A DNA stretch of 64,000 bases from Bacteroidales bacterium UBA1680 (GTDB lineage Bacteria > Bacteroidota > Bacteroidia > Bacteroidales > UBA932). Of the stretch, positions 53,000-61,756 are shown in pieces. Location: NCBI GenBank assembly GCA_002320605.1, contig DCKG01000015.1, positions 94,645-158,644 on the forward strand, in the 5' to 3' direction. The stretch's first letter is position 1, and every line of letters starts with the position of its first letter. The translations under genes and the position numbers were made by a program. Under the pieces are notes generated by a model. That model was given only the letters and a program-made list of their open reading frames with translations. It made no database searches and was not told where the DNA came from.

Positions 53000-53489
53000 G
53001 CCATGAAGTTAGCGATATTTTAGGTCATATTCATGCATCTTAGTATTGCACGCTGGCGGATTGTGGCGAGGTTAACGATTTTATGCTAACTTGGCTAGAA
53101 TTTAAGGCCATTCTGCGGTCATCTTTTTCTGGCCCGCCCGAAGTTGCGACGCACAGAACGCACAGAATGAGGTTTTCTTGTTGCGACATTCACCCGGGAG
53201 GCCATCCGTCCCTCTTCTAGGCCTCGCCCACCATCCAGAACGCCCCACCCCCGTCATCATAAACTTGATTCAGGATCTGCCCTTCGCGACGCTAGATTAC
53301 GAGTCAAGCCCGGATGACGAGATGGAACAGCGTTGGGCCTATTTTTCAGATATGCAAATAATGCATGAGAGTCTCAATCGGATATAGGAATAGCATCCGG
53401 GGACCTGAATAACGCATCACTTCCTGAATTTTCTCTCGCATATCGGGTTTATAGCAGTGTATAGGACATTTCTTACAGGTTCTTAGCCA
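53000..53489. other. Intergenic region with REP-like palindromic element
   Basis: About 490 bases without a supported gene. The 68-base imperfect palindrome at 53252-53319 is described separately. The flank at 53100-53200 has a repeated CGCACAGAA. No promoter box is clear for the SGNH gene. Confidence 0.45.
53252..53319. repeat. REP-like imperfect palindrome
   Basis: CGTCATC at 53252-53258 and GATGACG at 53313-53319 are inverted repeats, with ACTTGAT/GTCAAG and ATCT/TAGAT pairing inside. The internal string ACTTGATTCAGGATCT resembles ACTTGATCCGGAATCT at the window end (63974 onward), so this is a dispersed element. Confidence 0.55.
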
Positions 53490-54275
53490 TTACTTCTTTC
53501 CGTAGATCAGACCGATATCGGCAAGCATGCCGGGGATGGCCATCCACTCTGGGAGACCGATTTCTTTCTCAGAATTCTTTACATAGTGAATCTCGGAGAC
53601 AATGCCATCGGCCTTGAGACGGGCGACAGTAACGTCGAAGTCCCTGTAGATGGATTTCTGGCCGAAAAGATCCTGCAGGGCAAAACTTCCGCCTTTCTTC
53701 AGGACGCGGAGCGTCTCGCAGATAAGAGCCTCCTTATCGGGATTGTTGCGCACCTCGTGATAGACGAAGTTGCTTACTACTGCATCGAAAGTCTCGTCGG
53801 GAAAATCAAGATGGTTGGCATCGCCTTTCTGGAAATGACAGCGGTCGGCTACGCCTTCGGCTTTTGCGTTGCGCTCACACATCTGGAGGCTGTAATCCCA
53901 GCCTGCGCCCCAGTAATCAATGCCGTGGCATTGCGCCTCGGGGAATCTTTTCGCAGCTCTGGTAGTTAACGCACCCGCTCCACAACCCACGTCCAGGAGT
54001 TTTCCCTTTCCATCCCAGGGCAGATGGTCGGCCACAAAGGCATGGACCTTTCCCATGAGTCCTCCCTTCTCAAAGGATAACTTTTTGTGGAAAGAAAACA
54101 TATAGGTGAACATCCCGAGAGTGATGACCAGGACCAGTGCCGAGAGGATGACCCATATCCAGCTCAGATGAAAGCAGAGGGTCAGAATAAGCAGCGCCAG
54201 CATTGCAGCAGAGCCGCAGGCAAGCAAAATCAACAATTTGGTGGGAACCCAGTTCCCGTAGTTTGGCTTTTCCAT
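53490..54275 (-). CDS. Membrane-anchored class I SAM-dependent methyltransferase
   Basis: A 261-residue protein with two N-terminal transmembrane segments (about 12-33 and 35-55) and a class I methyltransferase domain. Motif I is LLDVGCGAGA near 97-106, then GIDYWGAGWDYSL binds the adenosyl part, followed by GDANHLDFPDETFDAVVSNFVYHEV. The substrate is unknown. It is the last gene of a three-gene operon, with its ATG overlapping the stop of the second methyltransferase by one base (TAATG). Confidence 0.85.
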   Translation of the reverse strand: MEKPNYGNWVPTKLLILLACGSAAMLALLILTLCFHLSWIWVILSALVLVITLGMFTYMFSFHKKLSFEKGGLMGKVHAFVADHLPWDGKGKLLDVGCGAGALTTRAAKRFPEAQCHGIDYWGAGWDYSLQMCERNAKAEGVADRCHFQKGDANHLDFPDETFDAVVSNFVYHEVRNNPDKEALICETLRVLKKGGSFALQDLFGQKSIYRDFDVTVARLKADGIVSEIHYVKNSEKEIGLPEWMAIPGMLADIGLIYGKK

Positions 54276-54901
54276 TACTTTAAGGCAGTTACGGCGAGCC
54301 AGTGTTTTGGCTCATTCCGGTGGATGGTTATGCTTTCAAACCCGGCGGCAGTGAGGTGAGTTTTGACTTCGGCAGGCGTGTAGGTATGCATACCTTCAAT
54401 GATCTTTTCCCACTTTTCGTTGTTGCCGGAAAGGCCGTCATCTTCGTTGACGATAAGGAACTTACCACAGGGAACCAGAACACGCCGCACTTCGGCAAAA
54501 GATCTCTCGATATCCGGCCAGAAGTAGATGGTCTCAAAGGCTGTAGCCATCGTGAATGTATTATCGGCGAAAGGCAACTGGGCTACGTTGGCCAAAAGTA
54601 CTTGGCAGCGTCCCTCTTTGATGGCATCTGCGTTCACCTTGACCGACTTCTGCACCGAAATGAGAGAATAATCCACTCCGGTTACTTTGCCCCTGAGACT
54701 GCGCTGCATCAGGCGCTGCAGATTGGCACCGCCACCGCAGCCAATGTCAAGGATTTCTCCCTCGGAAGGTACATTGCCGAAGCTAAGTCCCCAGGAGGCC
54801 ATTTCAGCGTGGGAGCCACCGTTCATGCCCGCTACCATCATTTTACCCCATAAGCCTTCCGGCTTGCGGGTGTTGCTGAAGATTTTGCTGAGAAGTCCCA
54901 T
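54275..54901 (-). CDS. Class I SAM-dependent methyltransferase
   Basis: A 208-residue methyltransferase. Motif I is ILDIGCGGGANLQRL, then GVDYSLISVQKS, and ANVAQLPFADNTFTMATAFETIYFWPD is the typical motif II/III stretch. The ATG at 54901 lies one base after the upstream stop, which I prefer to the longer frame starting at 54931. Substrate unknown. Its pairing with a membrane-anchored methyltransferase and a small membrane protein suggests a lipid or membrane-bound substrate, but this is inference. Confidence 0.85.
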   Translation of the reverse strand: MGLLSKIFSNTRKPEGLWGKMMVAGMNGGSHAEMASWGLSFGNVPSEGEILDIGCGGGANLQRLMQRSLRGKVTGVDYSLISVQKSVKVNADAIKEGRCQVLLANVAQLPFADNTFTMATAFETIYFWPDIERSFAEVRRVLVPCGKFLIVNEDDGLSGNNEKWEKIIEGMHTYTPAEVKTHLTAAGFESITIHRNEPKHWLAVTALK

Positions 54902-54902
54902 G

Positions 54903-55286
54903 TTATTTCTTGCAGATTTTAACAGAATCAATGGCGAGGAGAACGCCGATGACGGCCATGGTTGGCATCACCGGGAATTGGGCAGGATTGGTGCCGTCGA
55001 TGAGTTCTGCCATGTGGCAGATTCCGAAGGCACCCATGACACATGCAAGAACGGCGTTGATGACTTTCGTCACCTTGGATTTGCCATAGACCATTAACAG
55101 GATGCCGATAACCGGAATCAGGTAGATGAACGTGACCATGAAAATCATCATTCCAACGGGCGCTGGGCCCTGTTCGGCAGCAATGCTATCTCCCCAGAAA
55201 GCGGGAAGGGCGTCGGTAAGTGAATGAGTAATGAATCCGGCAATGATGAGAAGCCAGAAGAAGATGATGCGTGTTTTCTTTTCCAT
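54903..55286 (-). CDS. Small integral membrane protein of unknown function
   Basis: A 127-residue protein with four hydrophobic segments (about 8-25, 40-62, 70-90, 100-120) beginning MEKKTRIIFFWLLIIAG. I do not recognise the family. It leads the operon with two methyltransferases, one base apart from the next. The frame is open to 55349, but the ATG at 55286 is the first followed by a typical membrane start. Confidence 0.65.
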   Translation of the reverse strand: MEKKTRIIFFWLLIIAGFITHSLTDALPAFWGDSIAAEQGPAPVGMMIFMVTFIYLIPVIGILLMVYGKSKVTKVINAVLACVMGAFGICHMAELIDGTNPAQFPVMPTMAVIGVLLAIDSVKICKK

Positions 55287-55389
55287 ATTGAGCGTCATTT
55301 GTTTTCCAGATACAAAGGTCGTAAGTATCATATGGACTGTCAATACCAATATGTTGCGATTCTGGAGAGGGGGCTGACCAGATCGCTAG

Positions 55390-55602
55390 TCAAAAATCAA
55401 TGCTCGTGAAGTATTCCTTCTGATCCTCACGACAGAAATCAATCGCCCGGTTGACATAGTCCAGGAAGGTTTTTCCTCTCTTGAAGACTTCAAGCATATC
55501 GCCTACGAGATCAGGGGAAAAGCAGGAATTCCATGTCCAGGCCTTGTCCAGCAGGCATCGTGCTATCCCCTCTCCGAATGCCGGCCCCATGCTGTGGGTC
55601 AC
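55390..55602 (-). CDS. Small ORF or frameshifted remnant, 70 residues
   Basis: A minus-strand frame starting with GTG at 55602 reads THSMGPAFGEGIARCLLDKAW...EYFTSIDF. Its codons look genuine, but I do not recognise it. Just upstream, an ATG at 55643 opens MRRTFFIFIMLIGS-stop, which looks like the start of a signal peptide, and the stop overlaps the GTG. A TAAATTTG box (55649-55656, minus) precedes both. The simplest reading is a small lipoprotein gene broken by a frameshift; a coupled pair is the alternative. Confidence 0.35.
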   Translation of the reverse strand: MTHSMGPAFGEGIARCLLDKAWTWNSCFSPDLVGDMLEVFKRGKTFLDYVNRAIDFCREDQKEYFTSIDF

Positions 55603-55723
55603 GAGCCGATCAGCATAATGAATATGAAAAAGGTTCTCCTCATCGCCGCAAATTTAGCAGCAAATCAAGACTTCTTTTTCTCCGGCGGGAGGCTTTGTAA
55701 GTGGTGCGTGGAAAAGACTTGCA

Positions 55724-55876
55724 TCAGGAATATGATCCCAACCACGGAGCCTGCACATCGCCGGAGCCGAAGAAAAACCTGCCAAGCGGAAGGACGATCA
55801 GCGGAGAGGCAAACTGGCCGAGGTACAAAGCGGCAGAAAGTCCCATCAGATAGGCCTGCGCCTCAGGCGGGGGCGG
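55724..55876 (-). pseudogene. Fragment of an MFS transporter
   Basis: A minus-strand frame between two stops encodes about 50 residues: PEAQAYLMGLSAALYLGQFASPLIV then LPLGRFFF, GSGDVQAPW. The hydrophobic pattern and GQF.SP.I. resemble the C-terminal helices of major-facilitator transporters. The rest of the gene is missing. It is not a copy of the intact MFS gene at 59.6 kb. Confidence 0.45.
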
Positions 55877-55920
55877 CTAATTTAAAGAATTATTTGTTAG
55901 AAAATTATCCATTAATATGT

Positions 55921-55928
55921 TAAATTTG
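55921..55928 (+). promoter_or_regulatory. -7 box of the TonB-receptor operon
   Basis: TAAATTTG, with TTTG at 55893-55896, 24 bases before it. The ATG is 27 bases downstream. Confidence 0.5.
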
Positions 55929-55954
55929 CTTCCTGAATTCAGAAAATAGCATAG

Positions 55955-58366
55955 ATGAGACTGAAAGCATTACACTTGACCATACTTATTAACATATTCA
56001 TGTTCAGCCTCGTAGCAGCAGGGCAGAGCAGTAGGAAATTCACCGTAAGCGGTTATGTGACAGACATCGAAAGCGGCGAGAGCCTGATCGGGGCTGGTGT
56101 GCTCTCTGGCGGCGAGGCCAAGACGGGAGTCTCCACCAACGAATTCGGCTGGTACAACGTCAGCCTGCGCGAAGGTCGGACGACGATAGAGTACCATTAC
56201 GTAGGCTACGAGCCAAGAACGATTGCCTTAGAGCTGAACAAAGACACGGTGATAAACGTAGCCCTCTCCCCTTCCACAACCCTCAGTGAGGCAGTCGTAG
56301 TGGCAAGGAACAACGCAGGAATCAGATCCACAAACATGAGCGTGCTCGACGTGCCCATCAGCCAGGTCATCAAATCCCCGACCCTGTTCGGCGAAAGCGA
56401 CATAATCAAGTTCCTGCAGATGCTTCCTGGCGTACAGGGCGGCATGGAAGGCACGACCGGCATTCATGTTCGAGGAGGCAGCCAGGACGAAAACCTGGTC
56501 ATGCTGGATGGAATTCCTATCTACAACATCGACCACGTGCTGGGCATATTCTCCGTCTTCACCCCCGAGGCCGTCAAAAAGGTCACTTTCTACAAAGGAG
56601 CCTTCCCGGCCAGGTACGGTGGCAGGATTTCATCCATCGTGGACGTGAGGACGAACGACGGCAATCTGAAAGATACCCACGGAGTGGTGAGCGTAGGAAT
56701 GCTAACCAGCAGGGTTCACGTAGAGGGGCCGCTGAAACAGGATAAGACATCTTTCTCTCTGAGTTTCAGAGGGATGCACACTCTGCTCTACCAGCCTTTC
56801 ATAAACTTAGCGATGAAAGACGAGGCCAAGGCAAACTTCTATTTCTACGATGCCAATGCGAAGCTCTCGCATAAATTCGACGACAAGAACAGGCTGTATC
56901 TAGGAATTTACAATGGCTGGGACAAGCTTACCGTGGATGACCTAGACGACGATGGCAACAGATCTGAAGGCACGTTCAGCAAATCAGCCGACAAATACCG
57001 GATCGGCTGGGGCAATACCATCGCGGCCATGCGGCTGAACCACATTTTCAGCAGCACCCTGTTCTCCAACACGACGGTTGCTTTCAACAATTACAGGATG
57101 AGCATCGAGAACAAGTACAACACCTCTTACGGAAAACAGTACATGAGTGATTACAAGTACAAATACAAATCCGGGATAACTGACGGAAGCGCCAGGATGG
57201 ATTTCGAGTGGACTCCGAATTCAAGCAACTCCGTGCGCTTCGGAGGCGAGTACACCTTCCACACATTCAAGCCGGAGACGAGTTCATTCACCAACAAGGC
57301 CGTAGCAGACGGCACCGTGCAGTCAGACTCGACGTACAACGAGCTGGACGGACGCAAGATGCGAGGGCACGAGGCCTCCGTCTTCATTGAAGATGACATA
57401 TTCATTGGAGAGAGGCTGAGCTTCAATCCAGGCCTGCACTACACGACCTTCTATACCGACGGTAAGTTCTACAATTCCCTTCAGCCAAGGCTCTCGGCAA
57501 GGATGGACCTTGGAAAGGGCTATGCGGTGAAGGCGGCATATTCAAGGATGGTGCAATACGTCCATCTGCTGACTTCCACTGACATATCCCTGCCCACCGA
57601 CCTCTGGGTGCCGATTACCAAGAACATAAAGCCGGTAATAGGCGATCATTACAGCATCGGCGCATATTACAGCGGGCTGAAAGGCTGGGAATTTTCGCTT
57701 GAGGGATATTACAAGAAGACAAAGAATATTGTCGAGTACCAGGACGGCGCCACAGTTATGGGAACGTCGGCTAATTGGTACGACAAGGTCTCGATGGGAG
57801 AAGGCAGATCCTACGGAGCTGAAATTTTCGTTCAGAAGACGCTCGGAAAGACCACTGGATTCGCCTCTTACACTCTTTCGAAGAGCGACAGGATTTTCCG
57901 CGACGGGATGGTGAACAACGGTCGCTGGTACCCTTACAAATACGACAGGAGGCACAATCTGGTAGTCTCTGTTTTCCATAAATTCAGCGACAGGGTTGAC
58001 GTGGCAGCGAATTACGTGTTCACTACAGGAGGTACCACTACCGTGCCTACAAGGCAGATAGTCGCGATAACCCCAGACGGCACCAGCACTTACGATGATT
58101 ACGTGCCGTACAAGAACAATTATCGCCTGCCTTGCAGCCATCGGCTGAACCTAGGAGTGAATCTGCACAAGCAGAAGCGACACGGGGAGAGTATCTGGAA
58201 TTTCAGCATCTACAATGTCTACAATGCCATGAACCCTAATCTGGTGTACTCTGACACCGACTACAATGTGGACGAAAGTGGAAAAGCGACGACCAATTCC
58301 ATCAAAATCAAGAAAATCACTCTCCTGCCTTTCATGCCATCGATAAGCTACACATTCAAATTCTAG
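55955..58366 (+). CDS. TonB-dependent receptor
   Basis: An 803-residue outer-membrane transporter. Signal peptide to about residue 24 (VAAGQ), a carboxypeptidase-regulatory-like domain at about 28-115 (VSGYVTDIESGESLIGAGV), a plug domain at about 120-240 with the usual GIHVRGGSQDENLVMLDGIP and YKGAFPARYGGRISSIVDVRT, and a barrel to the terminal aromatic FKF. The substrate is unknown. The DUF4249 lipoprotein gene starts 5 bases after it; these pairs recur in Bacteroidota and are thought to function together, with no SusD present. Confidence 0.92.
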   Translation: MRLKALHLTILINIFMFSLVAAGQSSRKFTVSGYVTDIESGESLIGAGVLSGGEAKTGVSTNEFGWYNVSLREGRTTIEYHYVGYEPRTIALELNKDTVINVALSPSTTLSEAVVVARNNAGIRSTNMSVLDVPISQVIKSPTLFGESDIIKFLQMLPGVQGGMEGTTGIHVRGGSQDENLVMLDGIPIYNIDHVLGIFSVFTPEAVKKVTFYKGAFPARYGGRISSIVDVRTNDGNLKDTHGVVSVGMLTSRVHVEGPLKQDKTSFSLSFRGMHTLLYQPFINLAMKDEAKANFYFYDANAKLSHKFDDKNRLYLGIYNGWDKLTVDDLDDDGNRSEGTFSKSADKYRIGWGNTIAAMRLNHIFSSTLFSNTTVAFNNYRMSIENKYNTSYGKQYMSDYKYKYKSGITDGSARMDFEWTPNSSNSVRFGGEYTFHTFKPETSSFTNKAVADGTVQSDSTYNELDGRKMRGHEASVFIEDDIFIGERLSFNPGLHYTTFYTDGKFYNSLQPRLSARMDLGKGYAVKAAYSRMVQYVHLLTSTDISLPTDLWVPITKNIKPVIGDHYSIGAYYSGLKGWEFSLEGYYKKTKNIVEYQDGATVMGTSANWYDKVSMGEGRSYGAEIFVQKTLGKTTGFASYTLSKSDRIFRDGMVNNGRWYPYKYDRRHNLVVSVFHKFSDRVDVAANYVFTTGGTTTVPTRQIVAITPDGTSTYDDYVPYKNNYRLPCSHRLNLGVNLHKQKRHGESIWNFSIYNVYNAMNPNLVYSDTDYNVDESGKATTNSIKIKKITLLPFMPSISYTFKF

Positions 58367-58370
58367 GAAG

Positions 58371-59360
58371 ATGAGAAAGTTAATAAATATATTGTCTTCT
58401 GCAGTCATCTTGACAGGCTTGGGCAGCTGCGAGAACACCATCGACACGATAAAGGTATCCGGCGAAGACGAGATAATGATGAATGCCCTCATGAACGTGA
58501 ACGACGACGTCCACATCGTTTACCTGAGCCATGGGCAAGGCGACGATTTCAGGCCTTACGCCACAAAAGGTGAGCTTCAGTGCTATGTCAACGGGCAGCT
58601 TGCAGCAACAGCGAAAGCTAAATCATATTACGACCTCTATTTCTGCAAAGCGTACGTGTTCAATGCCGATTTCAAAGCCGGGGACAAAGTGAAGCTGACC
58701 ATCGAAGAGGGTCTTTCGGCGGAGGTAACTGTTCCGCAAAGCCCTAAGATACTTGATGTCGACACTGCTTACTTCGAGAATTCCTCGAATATGCTTTCAA
58801 GCGTCACCTTTCTCCGGACCAGATTGCAAGACGTCCCTCATGATGAAAACTATTACAGCTTCAATGTCAATGCGGAAGTGTACAAAGGGTGGAACATGAG
58901 GGATACGACGCGCAGTCGCAACGTGACGTTATTCACCGACAACGAGCCTTTGCTGAAAGAATATTCTTCAGGCAACGACGACAACAAGACTTTCTTCGAC
59001 GATTATGTGAAGAATAAATATCATCTTTTCACAGACAAGTCTTTTGCCGACAACAGCTACGTGCTCAACGTGGGGATTTATCCGTACGATTGTCTCTGGG
59101 GGTACTATTACGATAAGGAGAATTACATACATGGGTACGATAAGGGCGGAGCAAGCGTAACAGTCATCGTCAGTTCAATCTCCCCCGAGACTTACAGGTA
59201 CATCAAAGCTATCGAAAGCTCTGACTTCTGGCATTTCGAGCCGGTGATATTCCCGCAGAATGTTTCCGGCGGGCTTGGCTTCGTGTCGGTGGCAAATTCA
59301 GCGGTCTGGAAAATCCGATTCCCGGACCGCATGATTCCGAAAGATTTTTACGGGTTCTGA
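58371..59360 (+). CDS. DUF4249 lipoprotein, partner of the TonB receptor
   Basis: A 329-residue lipoprotein with lipobox LGSC (cysteine at residue 20) and the DUF4249 end GGLGFVSVANSAVW. It begins 5 bases after the TonB receptor. DUF4249 proteins regularly follow TonB receptors without SusD and may serve as the surface lid or ligand-binding partner; this is inferred from context, not from the fold. Confidence 0.85.
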   Translation: MRKLINILSSAVILTGLGSCENTIDTIKVSGEDEIMMNALMNVNDDVHIVYLSHGQGDDFRPYATKGELQCYVNGQLAATAKAKSYYDLYFCKAYVFNADFKAGDKVKLTIEEGLSAEVTVPQSPKILDVDTAYFENSSNMLSSVTFLRTRLQDVPHDENYYSFNVNAEVYKGWNMRDTTRSRNVTLFTDNEPLLKEYSSGNDDNKTFFDDYVKNKYHLFTDKSFADNSYVLNVGIYPYDCLWGYYYDKENYIHGYDKGGASVTVIVSSISPETYRYIKAIESSDFWHFEPVIFPQNVSGGLGFVSVANSAVWKIRFPDRMIPKDFYGF

Positions 59361-59559
59361 TTATTTTCTGTAATCTGCAGGAAGTTCAGGCATGGCTCCG
59401 TTCTGCGTGCAGACGTATGCAGAGACATCCACAGCCGTTCAAACCCAGCTGAGACACATGGTATGCGAAATTGGCAGGAGCCCCGCCCAATTTCTTGCCT
59501 TCGGGGAGCATGTCCCACAATGCCTCCCCCATTCCTACAACAACTCCTTTCCATTTCAA
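59361..59559 (-). pseudogene. Fructokinase (PfkB family) reduced to its two ends
   Basis: The first part, from a TTG at 59559 that overlaps the MFS stop by 4 bases, reads VVVGMGEALWDMLPEG then KKLGGAPANFAYHVSQLGLNG, the N-terminus of PfkB-type fructokinases with the substrate-binding GGAPANFA. The last part, in another frame, reads DVSAYVCTQNGAMPELPADYRK-stop, the C-terminus of the same family. About 230 codons between them, including the catalytic GxGD motif, are missing. The total, 199 bases, is not a multiple of three, so the two parts are also out of frame. Confidence 0.8.
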
Positions 59560-60716
59560 TATCTGATTTTAAATGCATAAAACAGAAGATAAACAACCCC
59601 GATGGACATCACGGCGATGGCCCCGATCTGGCCGACGCTGTCACTGGCGAATCCCATCAGCAAAGGGAATATGGTCCCTCCGAACAAGCCCATTATCATG
59701 AGGCCGGAAACCTCATTCTTCTTTTCCGGCTCAGCGAAAAGCGCTTGCGAGAATATTATGGAGAACACATTGGAGTTTCCCAAGCCTATCAGAGCTATGC
59801 AGGCATATATCATGGTCTTGGTATGGAATACAGACAGACCCATCATGGCGGCGAGCAAGAACAGAACGCTCACCAGGAAGAAAGGCTTTGGCTTCACCAC
59901 CTTTAGAAGGAAAGAGCCTGAGAGGCAGCCGATGGTCCTCAGGATGAAGTAAAAGCTAGTCGCCAGCCCTGCTTCTGTCAGGCTTATTCCAAGCTGCTCC
60001 ATGAGGATTTTTGGCGCAGTGGTGTTCGTGCCCACGTCTATTCCCACATGGCACAATATGCCTAGGAACGACAGCAGGATGAAAGGCTTGCAAAGGAGCC
60101 TGACACAGCCGATGAAACTGGATGCCTTGTCGGGTGCCTCCTCATCTATGTGGGTGATGCCTAAGAGCAGGAGCGAGATCAGCGAGACTATCAGATAAAT
60201 CGGGAAAAGCACCCTCCAGCCAAGGCCGAACGAAGGTATTGCCTGGGCTGCGCCCCATGTTGCGATGTAAGGTGCCAGGAACGAGGCTATCGCCTTGATG
60301 AACTGGCCGAAAGTCATGTTGCTCGCCAGCTTGTCTCCAGAAACCACATTGCTGAGCAGCGGATTCAGGGATGTCTGCATCAATGCGTTGCCGATTCCTA
60401 GCAGGGAGAATGCGCAGAGCATGATCGGATAGCTGTCTCCAAGAATTGGAAGCACTAACGAGAATGCAGTGATGGCTAGGCTCAGCAGCACAGTCTTGCG
60501 CCTGCCTATCTTATTCATCAGCATCCCGGTAGGAACCGAGAAAATCAAGAACCAGAAGAATACGAGCGAGGGCAGGAAGTTGGCCGTGGAATCGCTCAGA
60601 TTCAGGTCTGCCTTCACAAAGTTCGAGGCTATGCCCACCAGATCGACGAAGCCCATCACGAAGAAGCAGAGCATCACGGGGGCCAGCTTAGAGAATTTTG
60701 CCTTTGTCTGTTCCAT
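59556..60716 (-). CDS. MFS transporter, sugar-porter-like (FucP/GlcP type)
   Basis: A 386-residue transporter with about twelve transmembrane segments. The loop NKIGRRKTV after helix 2 is the major-facilitator signature. Its start region (APVMLCFFVMGFVDLVGIASNFVK) and GNALMQTSLNPLLSNVV resemble the FucP/GlcP sugar:proton symporters. The fructokinase remnant following it with an overlapping start suggests the original substrate was fructose or another hexose. It begins 11 bases after the radical SAM gene stop, so it shares that transcript. Confidence 0.85.
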   Translation of the reverse strand: MEQTKAKFSKLAPVMLCFFVMGFVDLVGIASNFVKADLNLSDSTANFLPSLVFFWFLIFSVPTGMLMNKIGRRKTVLLSLAITAFSLVLPILGDSYPIMLCAFSLLGIGNALMQTSLNPLLSNVVSGDKLASNMTFGQFIKAIASFLAPYIATWGAAQAIPSFGLGWRVLFPIYLIVSLISLLLLGITHIDEEAPDKASSFIGCVRLLCKPFILLSFLGILCHVGIDVGTNTTAPKILMEQLGISLTEAGLATSFYFILRTIGCLSGSFLLKVVKPKPFFLVSVLFLLAAMMGLSVFHTKTMIYACIALIGLGNSNVFSIIFSQALFAEPEKKNEVSGLMIMGLFGGTIFPLLMGFASDSVGQIGAIAVMSIGVVYLLFYAFKIRY

Positions 60717-60727
60717 TTATGCATATA

Positions 60728-61744
60728 TTATTGAATATTTTCCCAATAGCCAGGGATATCCTGACCGCAGTACTCGCACTTTCCATCTTCCGAAACATGG
60801 TTTTCGATGATGTCGAAGCCTTTCCTCTGCACCAGAGGCTTGCCGCACGAAGGGCAGATGGTATTCTCCCCATCGTAATCTGGAGCATTGCCCACATAGA
60901 CATATTTCATCCCTTCATTGACGGCTATTTCCTTCGCCTTCAGAAGGGTATTCAGAGGGGTTAGTTGCACGTTCCTTAGCTTATAGGCAGGAAAGAAACG
61001 GCTGAAATGCAGCGGATAGTTCTCGAAGCCATTGCCACTCAGCCACTTGCACATTTCCCGTATCATATTCATGTCGTCTGTGTAGCCAGGAATCACCAGA
61101 TTCGTGATTTCTAGCCACACTCCCCTCTCCTTCAATTTCAGCAGAGTGTCCAGCACCGGCTGGAGGGTGCCTCCATTGAGCTTTTTGTAAATCTCGTCGC
61201 TGAAAGACTTAAGGTCTATGTTAGCAGCATCCAGCACGGAGCAGAGGTCGTCCAGAGGCTCTGGGTTCACGTAGCCGTCTGAAACCAGAATATTCAGCAA
61301 TCCCTCTTTATGGGCAAGGGCGGAGATGTCATAGACATATTCAGCGTAAGTAAGAGGCTCGGTGTATGTGTAGGCTATTGATTTGCAATCGTAATGCCTG
61401 CACAGCTCGACTATCTCCCAGGGCTCTATGACTTTCGTCGGTATGTTCTCCGGCTTTGCCTGAGAGATTTCGTAATTCTGGCAGTTCAGGCAGCGGAAAT
61501 TGCAGCCGACGCAAGCCAGTGAGAATACGCTCATGCCCGGGTGGAAATGCAGCAGGGGCTTTTTCTCCACCGGATCCACTTCCAGGGCGCATGGACGGGC
61601 ATAGACTTCTGAGTACAGTTTCCCTTTCTTGTTGATTCGTCCACCGCATATTCCTCTACGCCCTTCTTCCATGCGGCAGCCATGCGGGCAGAGCGTGCAC
61701 TGCACCCCCGTCTCGGTTTTCATGTAATATTTCGCTTCGTGCAT
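60728..61744 (-). CDS. amrS: AmmeMemoRadiSam system radical SAM enzyme
   Basis: A 338-residue radical SAM protein of the AmmeMemoRadiSam group. The cluster motif CNFRCLNC (C81, C85, C88) binds a [4Fe-4S] cluster with SAM. Two cysteine groups precede it (CTLCPHGC at 16-23), and the C-terminus has a zinc-ribbon-like CPSCGKPL...CEYCG. The family is related to pyruvate formate-lyase activating enzymes. The true reaction is not established. It follows the MEMO-AMMECR1 fusion gene by 12 bases. Confidence 0.92.
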   Translation of the reverse strand: MHEAKYYMKTETGVQCTLCPHGCRMEEGRRGICGGRINKKGKLYSEVYARPCALEVDPVEKKPLLHFHPGMSVFSLACVGCNFRCLNCQNYEISQAKPENIPTKVIEPWEIVELCRHYDCKSIAYTYTEPLTYAEYVYDISALAHKEGLLNILVSDGYVNPEPLDDLCSVLDAANIDLKSFSDEIYKKLNGGTLQPVLDTLLKLKERGVWLEITNLVIPGYTDDMNMIREMCKWLSGNGFENYPLHFSRFFPAYKLRNVQLTPLNTLLKAKEIAVNEGMKYVYVGNAPDYDGENTICPSCGKPLVQRKGFDIIENHVSEDGKCEYCGQDIPGYWENIQ

Positions 61745-61756
61745 ACCGATGTCAAT

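Noticed and set aside
55594..55923. 109-residue plus-strand ORF
   Set aside because: It runs antisense across the MFS fragment and has an Arg/Lys-rich random-looking translation.
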